NCBI GenBank assembly: GCA_002692965.1
Contig: NZNC01000029.1
Coordinates: 248,001 to 312,000, forward strand
Direction: 5' to 3'
Source: Haliea sp.
Lineage (GTDB): Bacteria > Pseudomonadota > Gammaproteobacteria > Pseudomonadales > Halieaceae
Length of the DNA stretch: 64,000 bases
Part shown: one piece after another, positions 45,509 to 61,016 of the stretch
How positions within the stretch are numbered: position 1 is the first letter of the stretch
Layout of the letters: each line of letters starts with the position of its first letter
The notes under the pieces: generated by a model
Database searches by the model: none
What the model was told of the DNA's origin: nothing
What the model saw: only the letters and a program-made list of their open reading frames with translations
Program-made: the position numbers and the translations under genes

Positions 45509-45523
45509 GCGACGCAAGCGGAC

Positions 45524-47803
<2,280 letters not shown>

Positions 47804-47822
47804 AGTGCTCACTCCCGGGCGT

Positions 47823-48185
47823 TCAGCCCTCCGATGCCTCGATTTCACACAGCAGGGGATGCTGGTTCTCCCGCGCGTACTGGTTGACCTGGGTGGCCTT
47901 GGTCTCGGCGATATCCCGGGTGTAGACCCCGCATACCCCTTTGCCCTGGGTATGTACGGTGAGCATGACCCGGGTGGCCTGCTCGCGATTCATGCGAAAG
48001 AAGACTTCCAGCACCTCGACGACAAATTCCATGGGGGTGTAATCGTCGTTGATCAATACCACTTTGAACAGCGGCGGCCGCTTGAGTTCAGGGCGCGACT
48101 CCTGGAGTGCCAGATCGCCGTCTCCGTCGCGGTGTTCCTGGTCGTCAGCGGCCAGCTGCCAGCCCCGGAAAACCTGTTGTTCCAT
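47823..48185 (-). CDS. clpS: ClpS N-degron adaptor protein
   Basis: A 120-aa adaptor that delivers proteins with N-terminal Leu, Phe, Trp or Tyr to ClpAP. The core [19 protein letters not shown] contains the Asn-Asp pair that grips the substrate N-terminus, followed by [24 protein letters not shown] ~35-residue acidic/polar N-terminal extension precedes the core. The ATG at 48185 is preferred over a GTG directly before it. cspD, often next door in Pseudomonas, is absent here. Confidence 0.96.
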   Translation of the reverse strand: MEQQVFRGWQLAADDQEHRDGDGDLALQESRPELKRPPLFKVVLINDDYTPMEFVVEVLEVFFRMNREQATRVMLTVHTQGKGVCGVYTRDIAETKATQVNQYARENQHPLLCEIEASEG

Positions 48186-48232
48186 CACGCTAGCCAGACC
48201 TCGCTCGTGCGCAGTTACCGTGTGTCACCCCG

Positions 48233-48238
48233 ATTATA
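48233..48238 (-). promoter_or_regulatory. -10 element of the clpS promoter
   Basis: A perfect TATAAT on the minus strand, 48 nt before the clpS start. The sequence at -35 spacing does not resemble TTGACA, so activity may need an activator. Confidence 0.45.
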
Positions 48239-48277
48239 AGCGAAATGGGGGCGGCTTGTGGGGACAGGCGAACCCGC

Positions 48278-48296
48278 GGCGCCGAAAGCCGGCGCC
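48278..48296 (-). terminator. Second hairpin downstream of icd
   Basis: GGCGCCG, a 5-nt loop and CGGCGCC form a perfect 7-bp stem located 29 nt beyond the first icd hairpin. It may act as a back-up terminator; there is no U-tract. Confidence 0.3.
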
Positions 48297-48324
48297 GGGA
48301 CGTCGCGATAAAACGGGGGAAACA

Positions 48325-48350
48325 GCGCGGAGCCCGGACGGGCCCCGCGC
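48325..48350 (-). terminator. Terminator of icd
   Basis: On the minus strand, 10 nt after the icd stop, a 12-bp GC stem (GCGCGG/CCGCGC outer part, one mismatch, minimal loop) is followed by TGTTTCCCCCGTTTTATC. This fits a rho-independent terminator with a moderate U-tract. Confidence 0.6.
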
Positions 48351-48359
48351 GGAGGGGAC

Positions 48360-50657
<2,298 letters not shown>

Positions 50658-50750
50658 TTATCATGCAGCCAACTGGAACTTGCAGCACGGCAAAACGGGC
50701 GGGATTGTAGCACGCAGGCCCGCCCTTGTGCAGCGCAACCCGGAGCCGGG

Positions 50751-51431
50751 ATGGCCCGTATTCTCTTGTTCAACAAGCCCTGGGGAGTCCTCAGTCAGTT
50801 CACCGACCGCGAGGCCGGGCGCCCCACCCTGGCCGACTACCTGGACGCGCCGGGCTTCCGCGTGGCCGGCCGACTGGACCGCGATTCCGAGGGCCTGCTG
50901 GTGCTCACCGATGATGGCCGCTGGCAACAGCGCATCGCCAACCCGCGGCATCGCCACTGGAAAACCTACCTGGTGCAGGTGGAAGGCGACGCCGGCGAGG
51001 AGGCGCTGGCGCGCCTCGCCGGCGGCCTGACGCTGAAGGACGGCCCCACCCTGCCGGCCCGGGTGCGACGAATACGGGAACCCGACTGGCTGTGGCCCCG
51101 CGACCCACCCGTACGCGAGCGCAAGAACGTGCCGGACTGCTGGCTGGAAATCCGCATCCGCGAGGGGCGCAACCGCCAGGTTCGGCGCATGACCGCCGCG
51201 GTGGGGCTGCCCACCCTGCGCCTGGTGCGCGTCGCGGTCGGCGACTGGTCACTGGCCGGCCTGCCTCCGGGGGGACACTGTTTCCACGAGCTGCCCGAAT
51301 TGCCTGGCGCCAGGGAGGGCAAGCCATCGACCGGCACGTCACAGCGAGGCAGGCCACCGAATCGCCCGCAGCCGAAGCGCCGCGCCGGCGCGCGCGCCGA
51401 GAAGCGCCATTCGAGAAGGAACACGTCATGA
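50751..51431 (+). CDS. rluE: 23S rRNA pseudouridine(2457) synthase RluE
   Basis: A 226-aa pseudouridine synthase of the RsuA/RluB/E/F group. Catalytic Asp is in [17 protein letters not shown]; the N-terminal [11 protein letters not shown] and the [13 protein letters not shown] motif are diagnostic. No S4 domain is present, as is usual for RluE. A basic C-terminal tail (residues about 190-226, Arg/Pro/Lys-rich) extends past the catalytic core. The ATG at 50751 was chosen from homology; the long open frame upstream is antisense to icd. It overlaps the NUDIX gene by ATGA. Confidence 0.92.
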   Translation: MARILLFNKPWGVLSQFTDREAGRPTLADYLDAPGFRVAGRLDRDSEGLLVLTDDGRWQQRIANPRHRHWKTYLVQVEGDAGEEALARLAGGLTLKDGPTLPARVRRIREPDWLWPRDPPVRERKNVPDCWLEIRIREGRNRQVRRMTAAVGLPTLRLVRVAVGDWSLAGLPPGGHCFHELPELPGAREGKPSTGTSQRGRPPNRPQPKRRAGARAEKRHSRRNTS

Positions 51432-51883
51432 GCAGACACTGGCACCCCCACCTGACCGTGGCCACCGTGGTGCACCGGGACGGCCGCTACCTGCTGGTGG
51501 AGGAACGCGACAAACAGACTGGCGCGGTGGTTTTCAACCAGCCCGCGGGACACCTGGAGCCGGGCGAGAGCCTGGCCCAGGCAGCCCTGCGCGAGACCCG
51601 CGAGGAGACCGGCTGGGAGGTAACGCTGGCGGGCATCCTCGGTTTCTCGCTGTACCGGGCCCCGTCCAACGGCGAAACCTATTACCGCAGCAGCTTTCTC
51701 GCCAGCCCCGTCGGCCCACTGGAGGGCGCCACCCTGGACCCGGACATCATCGCCACCCACTGGTTCAGCGGCGAGGAATTGCGCGCCATTTCTGATAGAA
51801 TGCGCAGCCCGCTGGTGCTGGCGGACATCGAGCGACACCGCCGCGGCACCCTCTACCCCCTGGACCTGATACACGAGTACTGA
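51428..51883 (+). CDS. nudJ: NUDIX hydrolase, NudJ-type
   Basis: A 151-aa phosphatase. The complete Nudix box is [23 protein letters not shown] (GX5EX7REUXEEXGU). Residues [19 protein letters not shown] at the start and [11 protein letters not shown] at the end match NudJ, which hydrolyses thiamine pyrophosphate-type and nucleoside triphosphate substrates. The ATG at 51428 overlaps the rluE stop (ATGA) and follows AAGGA. mnmA follows 10 nt later. Confidence 0.9.
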   Translation: MSRHWHPHLTVATVVHRDGRYLLVEERDKQTGAVVFNQPAGHLEPGESLAQAALRETREETGWEVTLAGILGFSLYRAPSNGETYYRSSFLASPVGPLEGATLDPDIIATHWFSGEELRAISDRMRSPLVLADIERHRRGTLYPLDLIHEY

Positions 51884-51893
51884 AACCGCCAGC

Positions 51894-52988
51894 ATGGGCC
51901 TCAATTCTGCCACCAAGGTGATCGTCGGCATGTCCGGCGGCGTCGACTCTTCCGTCGCCGCCCTGCTCCTGCGCGAGCAGGGCTATCAGGTGGAAGGCCT
52001 GTTCATGAAGAACTGGGAAGAGGACGACGGCACCGAGTACTGCACAGCGAAAGAGGATTACGCGGACGCCCAGGCGGTCGCGGACAGTCTCGGCATCACC
52101 CTGCACGGGGCCAATTTCGCCGCCGAGTACTGGGACAATGTATTCGAGCACTTCCTCGCCGAGTACCGCGCGGGACGCACTCCCAATCCGGACATCCTCT
52201 GCAACCGCGAGATCAAGTTCCGCGCCTTCCTCGACTACGCGCTGCTGCTCGGCGCCGACTGCATCGCCACCGGGCACTACGCCCGCCGCGGCGAAGCCGA
52301 TGGCAAGGCCACGCTGCTGCGCGGCCTCGACAGCAACAAGGACCAGAGCTACTTCCTGCACGCGGTAGGTCACCAGGAGCTGGCCCGCACCCTGTTCCCG
52401 GTGGGCGAGCTGCCCAAGCCGGAGGTGCGCGAGATCGCCCGCCGCCACGGTCTGGCCACCCACAGCAAGAAGGATTCGACCGGCATCTGCTTTATTGGCG
52501 AGCGCCGCTTCAAGGATTTCCTGCAGACCTACCTGCCGGCACAACCGGGGGAGATCCGCAGCCTCGAGGGCGAGCACCTGGGGCAGCACCAGGGCCTCAT
52601 GTACCACACCCTGGGTCAGCGCCAGGGCCTGGGCATCGGCGGCCTGGCGGGCCACGACGAAGCACCCTGGTATGTGGTGGGCAAGGATCTCGAGCACAAT
52701 GTGCTGCTGGTTGGCCAGGGCAATGACCATCCCGCCCTGTTCAGCAATGCCCTGGAAACCGGGGAGTTCTACTGGATTGCCGGCGAAGCCCCGTCCCTGC
52801 CCCTCGCCTGCAGCGCCAAGGTGCGCTACCGCCAGCCGGATCAGACCTGCCGGGTGGAAGCCCTGGATGACGGACGCTGCCGAGTCACCTTCGACAGCCC
52901 CCAGCGCGCCGTGACCCCCGGACAGTCCGTGGTCTTGTACGCGGGCGAGCGCTGCCTGGGCGGCGCCGTGATCGAGACCACGCGCTGA
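51894..52988 (+). CDS. mnmA: tRNA-specific 2-thiouridylase MnmA
   Basis: A 364-aa enzyme that installs the 2-thio group on U34 of tRNA Lys, Glu and Gln. The ATP PP-loop [12 protein letters not shown] (near residue 12), the nucleophile and persulfide cysteines in [11 protein letters not shown] and [10 protein letters not shown], and the C-terminal beta-barrel ([13 protein letters not shown]) are intact. hflD follows two bases after the stop, a common arrangement. Confidence 0.97.
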   Translation: MGLNSATKVIVGMSGGVDSSVAALLLREQGYQVEGLFMKNWEEDDGTEYCTAKEDYADAQAVADSLGITLHGANFAAEYWDNVFEHFLAEYRAGRTPNPDILCNREIKFRAFLDYALLLGADCIATGHYARRGEADGKATLLRGLDSNKDQSYFLHAVGHQELARTLFPVGELPKPEVREIARRHGLATHSKKDSTGICFIGERRFKDFLQTYLPAQPGEIRSLEGEHLGQHQGLMYHTLGQRQGLGIGGLAGHDEAPWYVVGKDLEHNVLLVGQGNDHPALFSNALETGEFYWIAGEAPSLPLACSAKVRYRQPDQTCRVEALDDGRCRVTFDSPQRAVTPGQSVVLYAGERCLGGAVIETTR

Positions 52989-52989
52989 G

Positions 52990-55036
<2,047 letters not shown>

Positions 55037-55037
55037 G

Positions 55038-56162
55038 GTGGCAGCCCGCGGCCTGCTCCCCGACCCCGCCAGTTTTCTCGAGCGCCACTGGCAACGGGAA
55101 CCGCTGCTGATTCGCGGTGCACTGCCCGGCTTCCAGCCTCCGGTCAGCGCCGGGGAGCTGGCCGGGCTGGCGATGGAGGCGGAGGTCGAGTCGCGCATCG
55201 TGGTGCGCCGCGACCAGGGCTGGGAACTGCGTCACGGCCCCTTCGATGCCGGAGACTTTGACTGCCCCGATCCCTGGACCCTGCTGGTCCAGGGCGTCGA
55301 CCAGCTGCTGCCGGAGGTGGCCGAACTGCGCCGTCTGGTGAATGGCCCACCGCTCTGGCGACTGGACGACATCATGGTCAGCTACGCCAGCGACGGCGGC
55401 GGTGTCGGGCCGCACTTCGACCGCTACGATGTCTTCCTGCTGCAGGGCGAAGGTGAGCGCATCTGGCGCCTCGGCCAGCGCTGCGACGAGCACAGCGCCC
55501 TGCTGCCCCACGATGAGCTGTGCCTGCTGAAGCATTTCGAGTGTCAGGCGGAATACCGCCTGCAGTGTGGCGATGTGCTCTACGTGCCCCCGGGCGTCGC
55601 CCACTGGGGCATTTCCTGTGGCGAGTCCACCTGTTTCTCCATCGGCTTTCGCGCGCCGCGCCTGGCCGACCTGCTCTCGCGCTGGACCGACGTGCGCCTC
55701 GAGAAGCTCGGCGACCACCAGCTCTTCGGCGATGCCGGCCGCGGGCCGGCGCGACGCCCGGGGGAAATCGATTCCTCGGACATCCAGCGCGCGGTCGAAC
55801 AACTGCGCGCCCTGCTGCAAGCGGACAGCGACCCCCAGTGGTTCGGCGAAGTGATCACGGAGGGGCAGCCCCCCGATCCCGACCGCGAGATGATCGACGC
55901 GCTGCTGGCGGCGCTGGCAGCTCCGGATGCTCGTATCTGCCTCTCCCCCGAGGCTCGACTGGCCTGGCAGGCACTGCCCGACGGCGACCTGCGGGTCTTT
56001 GTCAACGGCCACAGCCAGCGCTGTGCTCCCGCCCTGACCGACACACTCGGCGCGCTGTGTGACGGGCAGACTCTGCCGGTCTCGACCATACTGGATCAGC
56101 ATGAGAGCGCCGGCGCGGTGCTCGAGTTCCTGGTGGTGATGGGAGGACTGGATGTCGACTGA
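55038..56162 (+). CDS. roxA: Ribosomal protein uL16 arginine hydroxylase RoxA (YcfD family)
   Basis: A 374-aa JmjC/cupin 2-oxoglutarate oxygenase that hydroxylates an arginine of ribosomal protein L16. Iron ligands His126 and Asp128 in GGGVGPHFDRYDVFLLQ and His189 in PPGVAHWG are intact; the N-terminal FLERHWQREPLLIRGAL is family-typical. The GTG at 55038 lies one base after the purB stop (TGA-n-GTG). The GNAT gene begins within its last codons. The purB-neighbour position supports the call, as in Pseudomonas. Confidence 0.9.
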   Translation: MAARGLLPDPASFLERHWQREPLLIRGALPGFQPPVSAGELAGLAMEAEVESRIVVRRDQGWELRHGPFDAGDFDCPDPWTLLVQGVDQLLPEVAELRRLVNGPPLWRLDDIMVSYASDGGGVGPHFDRYDVFLLQGEGERIWRLGQRCDEHSALLPHDELCLLKHFECQAEYRLQCGDVLYVPPGVAHWGISCGESTCFSIGFRAPRLADLLSRWTDVRLEKLGDHQLFGDAGRGPARRPGEIDSSDIQRAVEQLRALLQADSDPQWFGEVITEGQPPDPDREMIDALLAALAAPDARICLSPEARLAWQALPDGDLRVFVNGHSQRCAPALTDTLGALCDGQTLPVSTILDQHESAGAVLEFLVVMGGLDVD

Positions 56163-57078
56163 GGAAGCGGAGACCACGATTCGCCGGGCGCAATGGCCCA
56201 CGGAGGAAAGCCTGTTGCGCCAACTGCGACAGGCGGTATTCGTGGAAGAACAGGGTGTGCCCCCGGAGATCGAGTGGGATGGCCGCGACGCCGAGGCAAG
56301 CCATGTGCTCGCCCTGCGCGACGGGCACCCCGTGGGCTGCGGACGCCTGCTGCCGGATGGCAAGATCGGTCGCATGGCGGTACTGCCACCGGAGCGCGGC
56401 CGGGGCATCGGCCACCGACTGCTGGAAGCACTGCTCAACGCGGCAAGCGAGGCGGGGCTCGAGGAAGTCTACCTGCACGCGCAACAGCATGCTGCGGATT
56501 TCTACCGCCGCGCCGGCTTTGTTCCCACCGGCGCGCCTTTCGAGGAAGCCGGCATCCCCCACATCGCCATGCGTCGCCCGCTACTGCAGCAGCCTCCAGC
56601 GGGTTTCCAGGGCGGTGTCACCTACCCGCAGCCCTTTGCCGACTATGCGGTCGCCCTGGCACAGTCCGCCCGGCGCAGCCTGTGCCTGCTCTCCCCCGCC
56701 CTCGACCACCGGGTGTTCGACCGCCAGCCCCTGGTGGACGCCCTCAGTCAACTGGCCCGGGACTCCCGACAATCCGAGGTGCGAATTCTGGTCAGTGACT
56801 GGCGTCCGATGGTGCAGCGGGGCCACCGCCTGCTGGCCCTCGCCCGCCGGCTGCCCTCCTCGGTGCGCCTGCAGCAGCTCACCGAGCATCCCGACTGGAA
56901 GGGCGAAACCCTGCTGATCCGGGACCGCAGCGGCCTGCTGTGGCAGCCGGGGGAAAGCGACAAGAGCGGCTTCTGGCAACCGGACTCAGCCGCGGAGGTC
57001 CGCCCCTACCTGGATCGCTTCGAGGAGCTGTGGCGACACAGCGCCACCCACGTGGAGTTTCGCAGCACGCCGCTGTGA
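56152..57078 (+). CDS. GNAT family acetyltransferase with C-terminal DUF7931-like domain
   Basis: A 308-aa two-domain protein. Residues 1-145 are a GNAT fold with the acetyl-CoA loop GRMAVLPPERGRGIGHRLLEALL and YLHAQQHAADFYRRAGFVPTG. Residues about 155-305 are a separate domain (LSPALDHRVFDRQPLVDALSQLARDSRQSEVRILVSDWRPM) of the kind found in conserved gammaproteobacterial GNAT fusions. The ATG at 56152 overlaps roxA by 11 nt. The acetyl acceptor is not known. Confidence 0.85.
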   Translation: MSTEEAETTIRRAQWPTEESLLRQLRQAVFVEEQGVPPEIEWDGRDAEASHVLALRDGHPVGCGRLLPDGKIGRMAVLPPERGRGIGHRLLEALLNAASEAGLEEVYLHAQQHAADFYRRAGFVPTGAPFEEAGIPHIAMRRPLLQQPPAGFQGGVTYPQPFADYAVALAQSARRSLCLLSPALDHRVFDRQPLVDALSQLARDSRQSEVRILVSDWRPMVQRGHRLLALARRLPSSVRLQQLTEHPDWKGETLLIRDRSGLLWQPGESDKSGFWQPDSAAEVRPYLDRFEELWRHSATHVEFRSTPL

Positions 57079-57093
57079 GCAGCGCTGGCTCAA

Positions 57094-57132
57094 GCTGCCC
57101 CTGACGCCAGCCCACAGTCACCTCAGGGCAGC
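57094..57132. terminator. Possible terminator between the GNAT gene and the small Rieske gene
   Basis: GCTGCCCCTGA and TCAGGGCAGC form an imperfect 10-bp stem (one bulge) around an 18-nt loop in the convergent gap, overlapping the Rieske stop codon. No U-tract is seen. Confidence 0.3.
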
Positions 57133-57437
57133 ATGACACCCACGGCATTGCCCTCGTAGACCAGGGAATGGCACGCCAGCGCATGACAGGGCTCCTCACT
57201 GCGGCGCAGCACGGCACCCGAGTCCAGCGCAAAACGATAGCCATGAAGGGGGCATTCGATCACGCCGTCGGCCATGGCGGCGTCGAGAAGCGGATGCCCG
57301 CGATGGGGACAACGGGCCGCCACCAGATAGCGCTGACCCTGCTCCTGAATCAGCAGCAGTTCCAGGTCGTCAATCTTGTACTGGCGACGGTAACCGTCGT
57401 GGAGGTTGATGAGCTTTTCCAGGGAGAAGAAGCGCAT
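57123..57437 (-). CDS. Small Rieske [2Fe-2S] protein
   Basis: A 104-aa ferredoxin-like protein. The cluster site is complete: Cys43-x-His45 in RCPHRGHPL and Cys62-x2-His65 in ECPLHGYRF. There is no signal peptide or membrane segment. It resembles NirD/biphenyl-dioxygenase-type ferredoxins. It follows meaB by 10 nt and is the last gene of the methylmalonyl-CoA operon. The ATG at 57437 is preferred over the TTG just before it. The electron acceptor is unknown; the Rieske oxygenase at 29522 lacks a local donor, but linking the two would be speculation. Confidence 0.85.
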   Translation of the reverse strand: MRFFSLEKLINLHDGYRRQYKIDDLELLLIQEQGQRYLVAARCPHRGHPLLDAAMADGVIECPLHGYRFALDSGAVLRRSEEPCHALACHSLVYEGNAVGVMLP

Positions 57438-57447
57438 CAACCGCGAC

Positions 57448-58407
57448 TCACATCAGGTCAATCAGCTGCCTGGCCGCATGCCAGGCGGTGATTTTCCCCG
57501 CCTCCACCTGCTGCTCCAGCTCGGGCAGCAGGCGCTTGACCTCGGGGTTCTGCTTCAGACGCAACATCAGCATGTCGTTCATCAGGGAACGCATCCAGTC
57601 GCGGTTCTGGCGCGCGCGCTTGGCGTCGAAGGCGTCTGCCTTGCGGGCCGCGCTCCAGTAATCCACCACCATGCCCCAGACCTTGTCGATGTTGATGTTT
57701 TTCAAGGCCGAGCAGGTGGTCACCTGAGGCGTCCACCAGGTACTGTGGCGCAGCAAATTCATGGCCGAGTTGTAGTGCTGGCGAGTGCGTTTGGCGGACA
57801 GCTCGCTGTCGCCGTCCGCCTTGTTGATCACCAGGGCGTCGGCCAGCTCCATGATGCCGCGCTTGATCCCCTGCAGTTCGTCACCGCCACCGGGGAGCAT
57901 CAGCACCATGAAAAAGTCCACCATGCCCGCCACCTGGTACTCCGACTGGCCGACACCCACGGTTTCCACCAGGATCACGTCGAAGCCCGCGGCCTCGCAG
58001 AGCAGCATGGTTTCGCGGGTCTTCTGGGCCACGCCACCGAGGGCGCCGGAGGACGGCGACGGCCGGATATAAGCCTCCGGGCGACGGGACAGCTGCTCCA
58101 TCCGGGTCTTGTCGCCCAGGATGGAACCGCCCGCCACCGGGGAGCTGGGGTCCACGGCCAGGACCGCCACACGCTTGCCCTGCTCGATCAGGTAGAGACC
58201 GAAGGCCTCGATGAAGGTGGACTTGCCCACCCCCGGCACGCCGGAAATACCGATGCGGATGCTCTTGCCGGCCTGCGGCAGCACCTGCTCGAGTACCGTC
58301 TGGGCCTCTTCGCGGTGCTGCGGCAGGCTGCTCTCCACCAGGGTGATGGCCTTGGCCAGGGCCCGGCGATTGCCACCAACCAGCGCTTCCAGGTCAAGCG
58401 AACTCAC
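57448..58407 (-). CDS. meaB: Methylmalonyl-CoA mutase-associated GTPase MeaB
   Basis: A 319-aa G3E GTPase that loads and protects adenosylcobalamin in the mutase. Walker A GVPGVGKST, VLAVDPSSPVAGGSILGDKTRM, the ETVGVGQSE switch and the NKAD specificity motif are intact. The GTG at 58407 sits 1 nt after the mutase stop and has AGGGGAAG upstream; an in-frame ATG at 58443 inside the mutase gene is a weaker choice. Genes for mutase and chaperone are regularly adjacent. Confidence 0.94.
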   Translation of the reverse strand: MSSLDLEALVGGNRRALAKAITLVESSLPQHREEAQTVLEQVLPQAGKSIRIGISGVPGVGKSTFIEAFGLYLIEQGKRVAVLAVDPSSPVAGGSILGDKTRMEQLSRRPEAYIRPSPSSGALGGVAQKTRETMLLCEAAGFDVILVETVGVGQSEYQVAGMVDFFMVLMLPGGGDELQGIKRGIMELADALVINKADGDSELSAKRTRQHYNSAMNLLRHSTWWTPQVTTCSALKNINIDKVWGMVVDYWSAARKADAFDAKRARQNRDWMRSLMNDMLMLRLKQNPEVKRLLPELEQQVEAGKITAWHAARQLIDLM

Positions 58408-58408
58408 G

Positions 58409-60574
58409 TCAGGCCGACTTCCCCTGGGCTTCGTTGACCGCATCCATCACCTCGCGAGCACAAACCGGGATCGGGGTGCCCGGGCCGAAGATGCACTTGA
58501 CCCCCGCCTGGTAGAGGAAGTCGTAGTCCTGCCGCGGAATCACGCCACCGGCGATTACCACGATGTCCTCGGCGCCCTGCTTGCGCAGTTCTTCCACCAG
58601 TTCGGGAATCAGGGTCTTGTGGCCGGCGGCCAGGGAGGAAGCCCCGACCACATGCACGTCGTTCTCGATCGCCTGACGCGCCACTTCCTCGGGGGTGGAG
58701 AACATCGGCGACAGGTCGATGTCGAAGCCGACATCGGCGAAGGCCGTGGCCACCACCTTGGCGCCCCGATCGTGACCGTCCTGGCCCATCTTGCACACCA
58801 GCATGCGCGGGCGGCGACCGAATTTCTCTACGAATGCATCGATATCCATGCTGATCTGCTTCCAGTTCTCGTCTTCCTGGAATGCCGAACCGTAGACCCC
58901 GGACACGGTCTGTGCCTGGGCGTTGAAGCGTCCGTACTCGCGCTCCAGGGCAAAGGAGATCTCCCCCACGGTGGCCCGGCGGCGGGTGGCCTCGATGGAC
59001 AGCTCCAGCAGGTTGCCCTGGCCGCTCACCGCGGCCTGATAAAGCTGCTCGAGAATATCCTCGACCGCCGCCTCGTCGCGGTTCTCGCGCACGGCAGCCA
59101 GGCGCGCCAGCTGCGACTTGCGCACGGCTTCATTGTCGATTTGCAGGACGTCGACTTCACTGGCGTCGTCGGTCTGGTATTTGTTGACCCCGACAATCAC
59201 GTCGTCACCGCGGTCGATGCGCGCCTGCTTGCGGGCCGCCGCCTCTTCAATGCGCAGCTTGGGCATGCCGGTCTCGATGGCCTTGGCCATACCGCCGGCC
59301 TCCTCGACCTCCTCGATCAGCTCCCAGGCCTTGTCGGCGATATCCTGAGTCAGTTTCTCCATCAGGTAGGAGCCGCCCCAGGGGTCGACCACATTGGTGA
59401 TGCCGGTCTCTTCCTGGATGATCAGCTGGGTGTTGCGGGCAATGCGCGCGGAGAACTCCGTGGGCAGGGCAATCGCCTCGTCCAGGGCGTTGGTGTGCAG
59501 GGACTGGGTCCCGCCAAAGACCGCGGCCATGGCCTCGATGGTGGTGCGCACCACATTGTTGTAGGGGTCCTGCTCGGTCAGGGACCAGCCGGAGGTCTGG
59601 CTGTGGGTCCGCAGCATGGAGCTCTTCGGGTTCTTCGGATTGAACTCGGAAACGATCTTGGCCCACAGCAGGCGCGCGGCGCGCAGCTTGGCGATCTCCA
59701 TGTAGAAGTTCATGCCGATGCCCCAGAAGAAGGACAGGCGCGGGGCGAACTGGTCGATATCCAGGCCCGCCGCCAGGGCGGTGCGGATGTACTCCTTGCC
59801 GTCGGCCAGGGTGTAGGCCAGCTCCAGGGCGGCGTTGGCGCCGGCTTCCTGGATGTGGTAGCCAGAGATCGAGATGGTGTTGAAGCGCGGCATGTGGTTC
59901 GAGCAGTAGGCGATGATGTCGCCGATGATCTTCATGCTCGGCTGCGGCGGGTAGATGTAGGTGTTGCGGACCATGAACTCCTTGAGGATGTCGTTCTGGA
60001 TGGTCCCCGCCAGTTGCTCCTGTTTCACGCCCTGCTCTTCCGCGGCGACGATGTAGCCGGCCAGAACTGGCAGCACCGCGCCGTTCATGGTCATGGAGAC
60101 CGACACCTGCTCCAGCGGGATGCCGTCAAACAGGATCTTCATGTCTTCCACGGAGTCGATCGCGACACCGGCCTTGCCGACATCACCCGAAACCCGCGGG
60201 TGGTCGGAGTCGTAGCCGCGGTGGGTCGCCAGGTCGAAGGCCACGGAAACCCCCTGGCCACCGGCTGCCAACGCCTTGCGGTAGAAGGCGTTGGACTCTT
60301 CTGCTGTGGAAAAACCGGCGTACTGGCGGATAGTCCAGGGGCGACCGGCGTACATGGTCGCCTGGGGCCCGCGGATATAGGGCGACAGACCGGGCAGTGT
60401 ATTGGTGAACTGCAGCTCGTCCAGGTCCTCGGCGGTGTACAGCGGCTTGACGGCGATACCCTCGGGGGTCTGCCAGGTCAGGCTGTCCAGCGGCTTGCCC
60501 TTGAGGCTTTTCTCCGCCAGGTTACGCCAGTCGTCCAGGTTGGTTTTGCTCTTGTCGTAGATCTTGTCGCTCAT
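58409..60574 (-). CDS. Methylmalonyl-CoA mutase, single-chain
   Basis: A 721-aa B12 enzyme that converts (R)-methylmalonyl-CoA to succinyl-CoA. The substrate barrel is the N-terminal ~550 residues ([66 protein letters not shown]). The cobalamin domain carries the DxHxxG motif with His601 (QDGHDRGAK). No separate small subunit is present; this is the catalytic-chain type. The ATG at 60574 starts MSDKIYDKS. Confidence 0.96.
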   Translation of the reverse strand: MSDKIYDKSKTNLDDWRNLAEKSLKGKPLDSLTWQTPEGIAVKPLYTAEDLDELQFTNTLPGLSPYIRGPQATMYAGRPWTIRQYAGFSTAEESNAFYRKALAAGGQGVSVAFDLATHRGYDSDHPRVSGDVGKAGVAIDSVEDMKILFDGIPLEQVSVSMTMNGAVLPVLAGYIVAAEEQGVKQEQLAGTIQNDILKEFMVRNTYIYPPQPSMKIIGDIIAYCSNHMPRFNTISISGYHIQEAGANAALELAYTLADGKEYIRTALAAGLDIDQFAPRLSFFWGIGMNFYMEIAKLRAARLLWAKIVSEFNPKNPKSSMLRTHSQTSGWSLTEQDPYNNVVRTTIEAMAAVFGGTQSLHTNALDEAIALPTEFSARIARNTQLIIQEETGITNVVDPWGGSYLMEKLTQDIADKAWELIEEVEEAGGMAKAIETGMPKLRIEEAAARKQARIDRGDDVIVGVNKYQTDDASEVDVLQIDNEAVRKSQLARLAAVRENRDEAAVEDILEQLYQAAVSGQGNLLELSIEATRRRATVGEISFALEREYGRFNAQAQTVSGVYGSAFQEDENWKQISMDIDAFVEKFGRRPRMLVCKMGQDGHDRGAKVVATAFADVGFDIDLSPMFSTPEEVARQAIENDVHVVGASSLAAGHKTLIPELVEELRKQGAEDIVVIAGGVIPRQDYDFLYQAGVKCIFGPGTPIPVCAREVMDAVNEAQGKSA

Positions 60575-60594
60575 GGGGTTCTCCGCGGGTCCGC

Positions 60595-61005
60595 TCAGTG
60601 CTCGTCGCCCGGCTGGTTGATTTCAATCAGGACGCCGTCACAGCTCTTCGGGTGAATGAAGATCACCTTGGAATTGTGGGCACCCGGCGCCGGCGCATCG
60701 GACAGGAACTGGTAGCCCTTTTCCTTCAGTCGCGCCACGTCCTCCTCGATGTTGTCCGAGCGGAAACACAGGTGGTGCAGGCCGCCGCCGCGCTTTTCCA
60801 GGTAAGTGGCGATGGGGCCCTCACCGTTCAGCGGGTGCACCAGCTCGATGTTGGTCGGCGGCAGCGGGAAGAAGGCGGTGCTGGTCTTCGCCGGCACCAC
60901 GTCCTCGGTACCCTCGAAGGGCAGGCCGAAGTCTTCCATGAAGCGCTTGATGGCCTTCTCCAGGTCGGGCACGGCAATGGCGATGTGATCCAGTGCGGTA
61001 ATCAT
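60595..61005 (-). CDS. mce: Methylmalonyl-CoA epimerase
   Basis: A 136-aa VOC-fold metal enzyme that interconverts the (S) and (R) forms of methylmalonyl-CoA between carboxylase and mutase. The opening [23 protein letters not shown] and the segments [18 protein letters not shown] and [17 protein letters not shown] carry the metal-binding His and Glu residues. It lies 11 nt after the biotin carboxylase and 20 nt before the mutase. Confidence 0.95.
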   Translation of the reverse strand: MITALDHIAIAVPDLEKAIKRFMEDFGLPFEGTEDVVPAKTSTAFFPLPPTNIELVHPLNGEGPIATYLEKRGGGLHHLCFRSDNIEEDVARLKEKGYQFLSDAPAPGAHNSKVIFIHPKSCDGVLIEINQPGDEH

Positions 61006-61016
61006 GGCAAACCCTC

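Noticed and set aside
50697-50725. GGGCGGG-N15-CCCGCCC repeat upstream of rluE
   Set aside because: A 7-bp GC repeat with a 15-nt loop is common by chance in this composition and no promoter or terminator context supports it.
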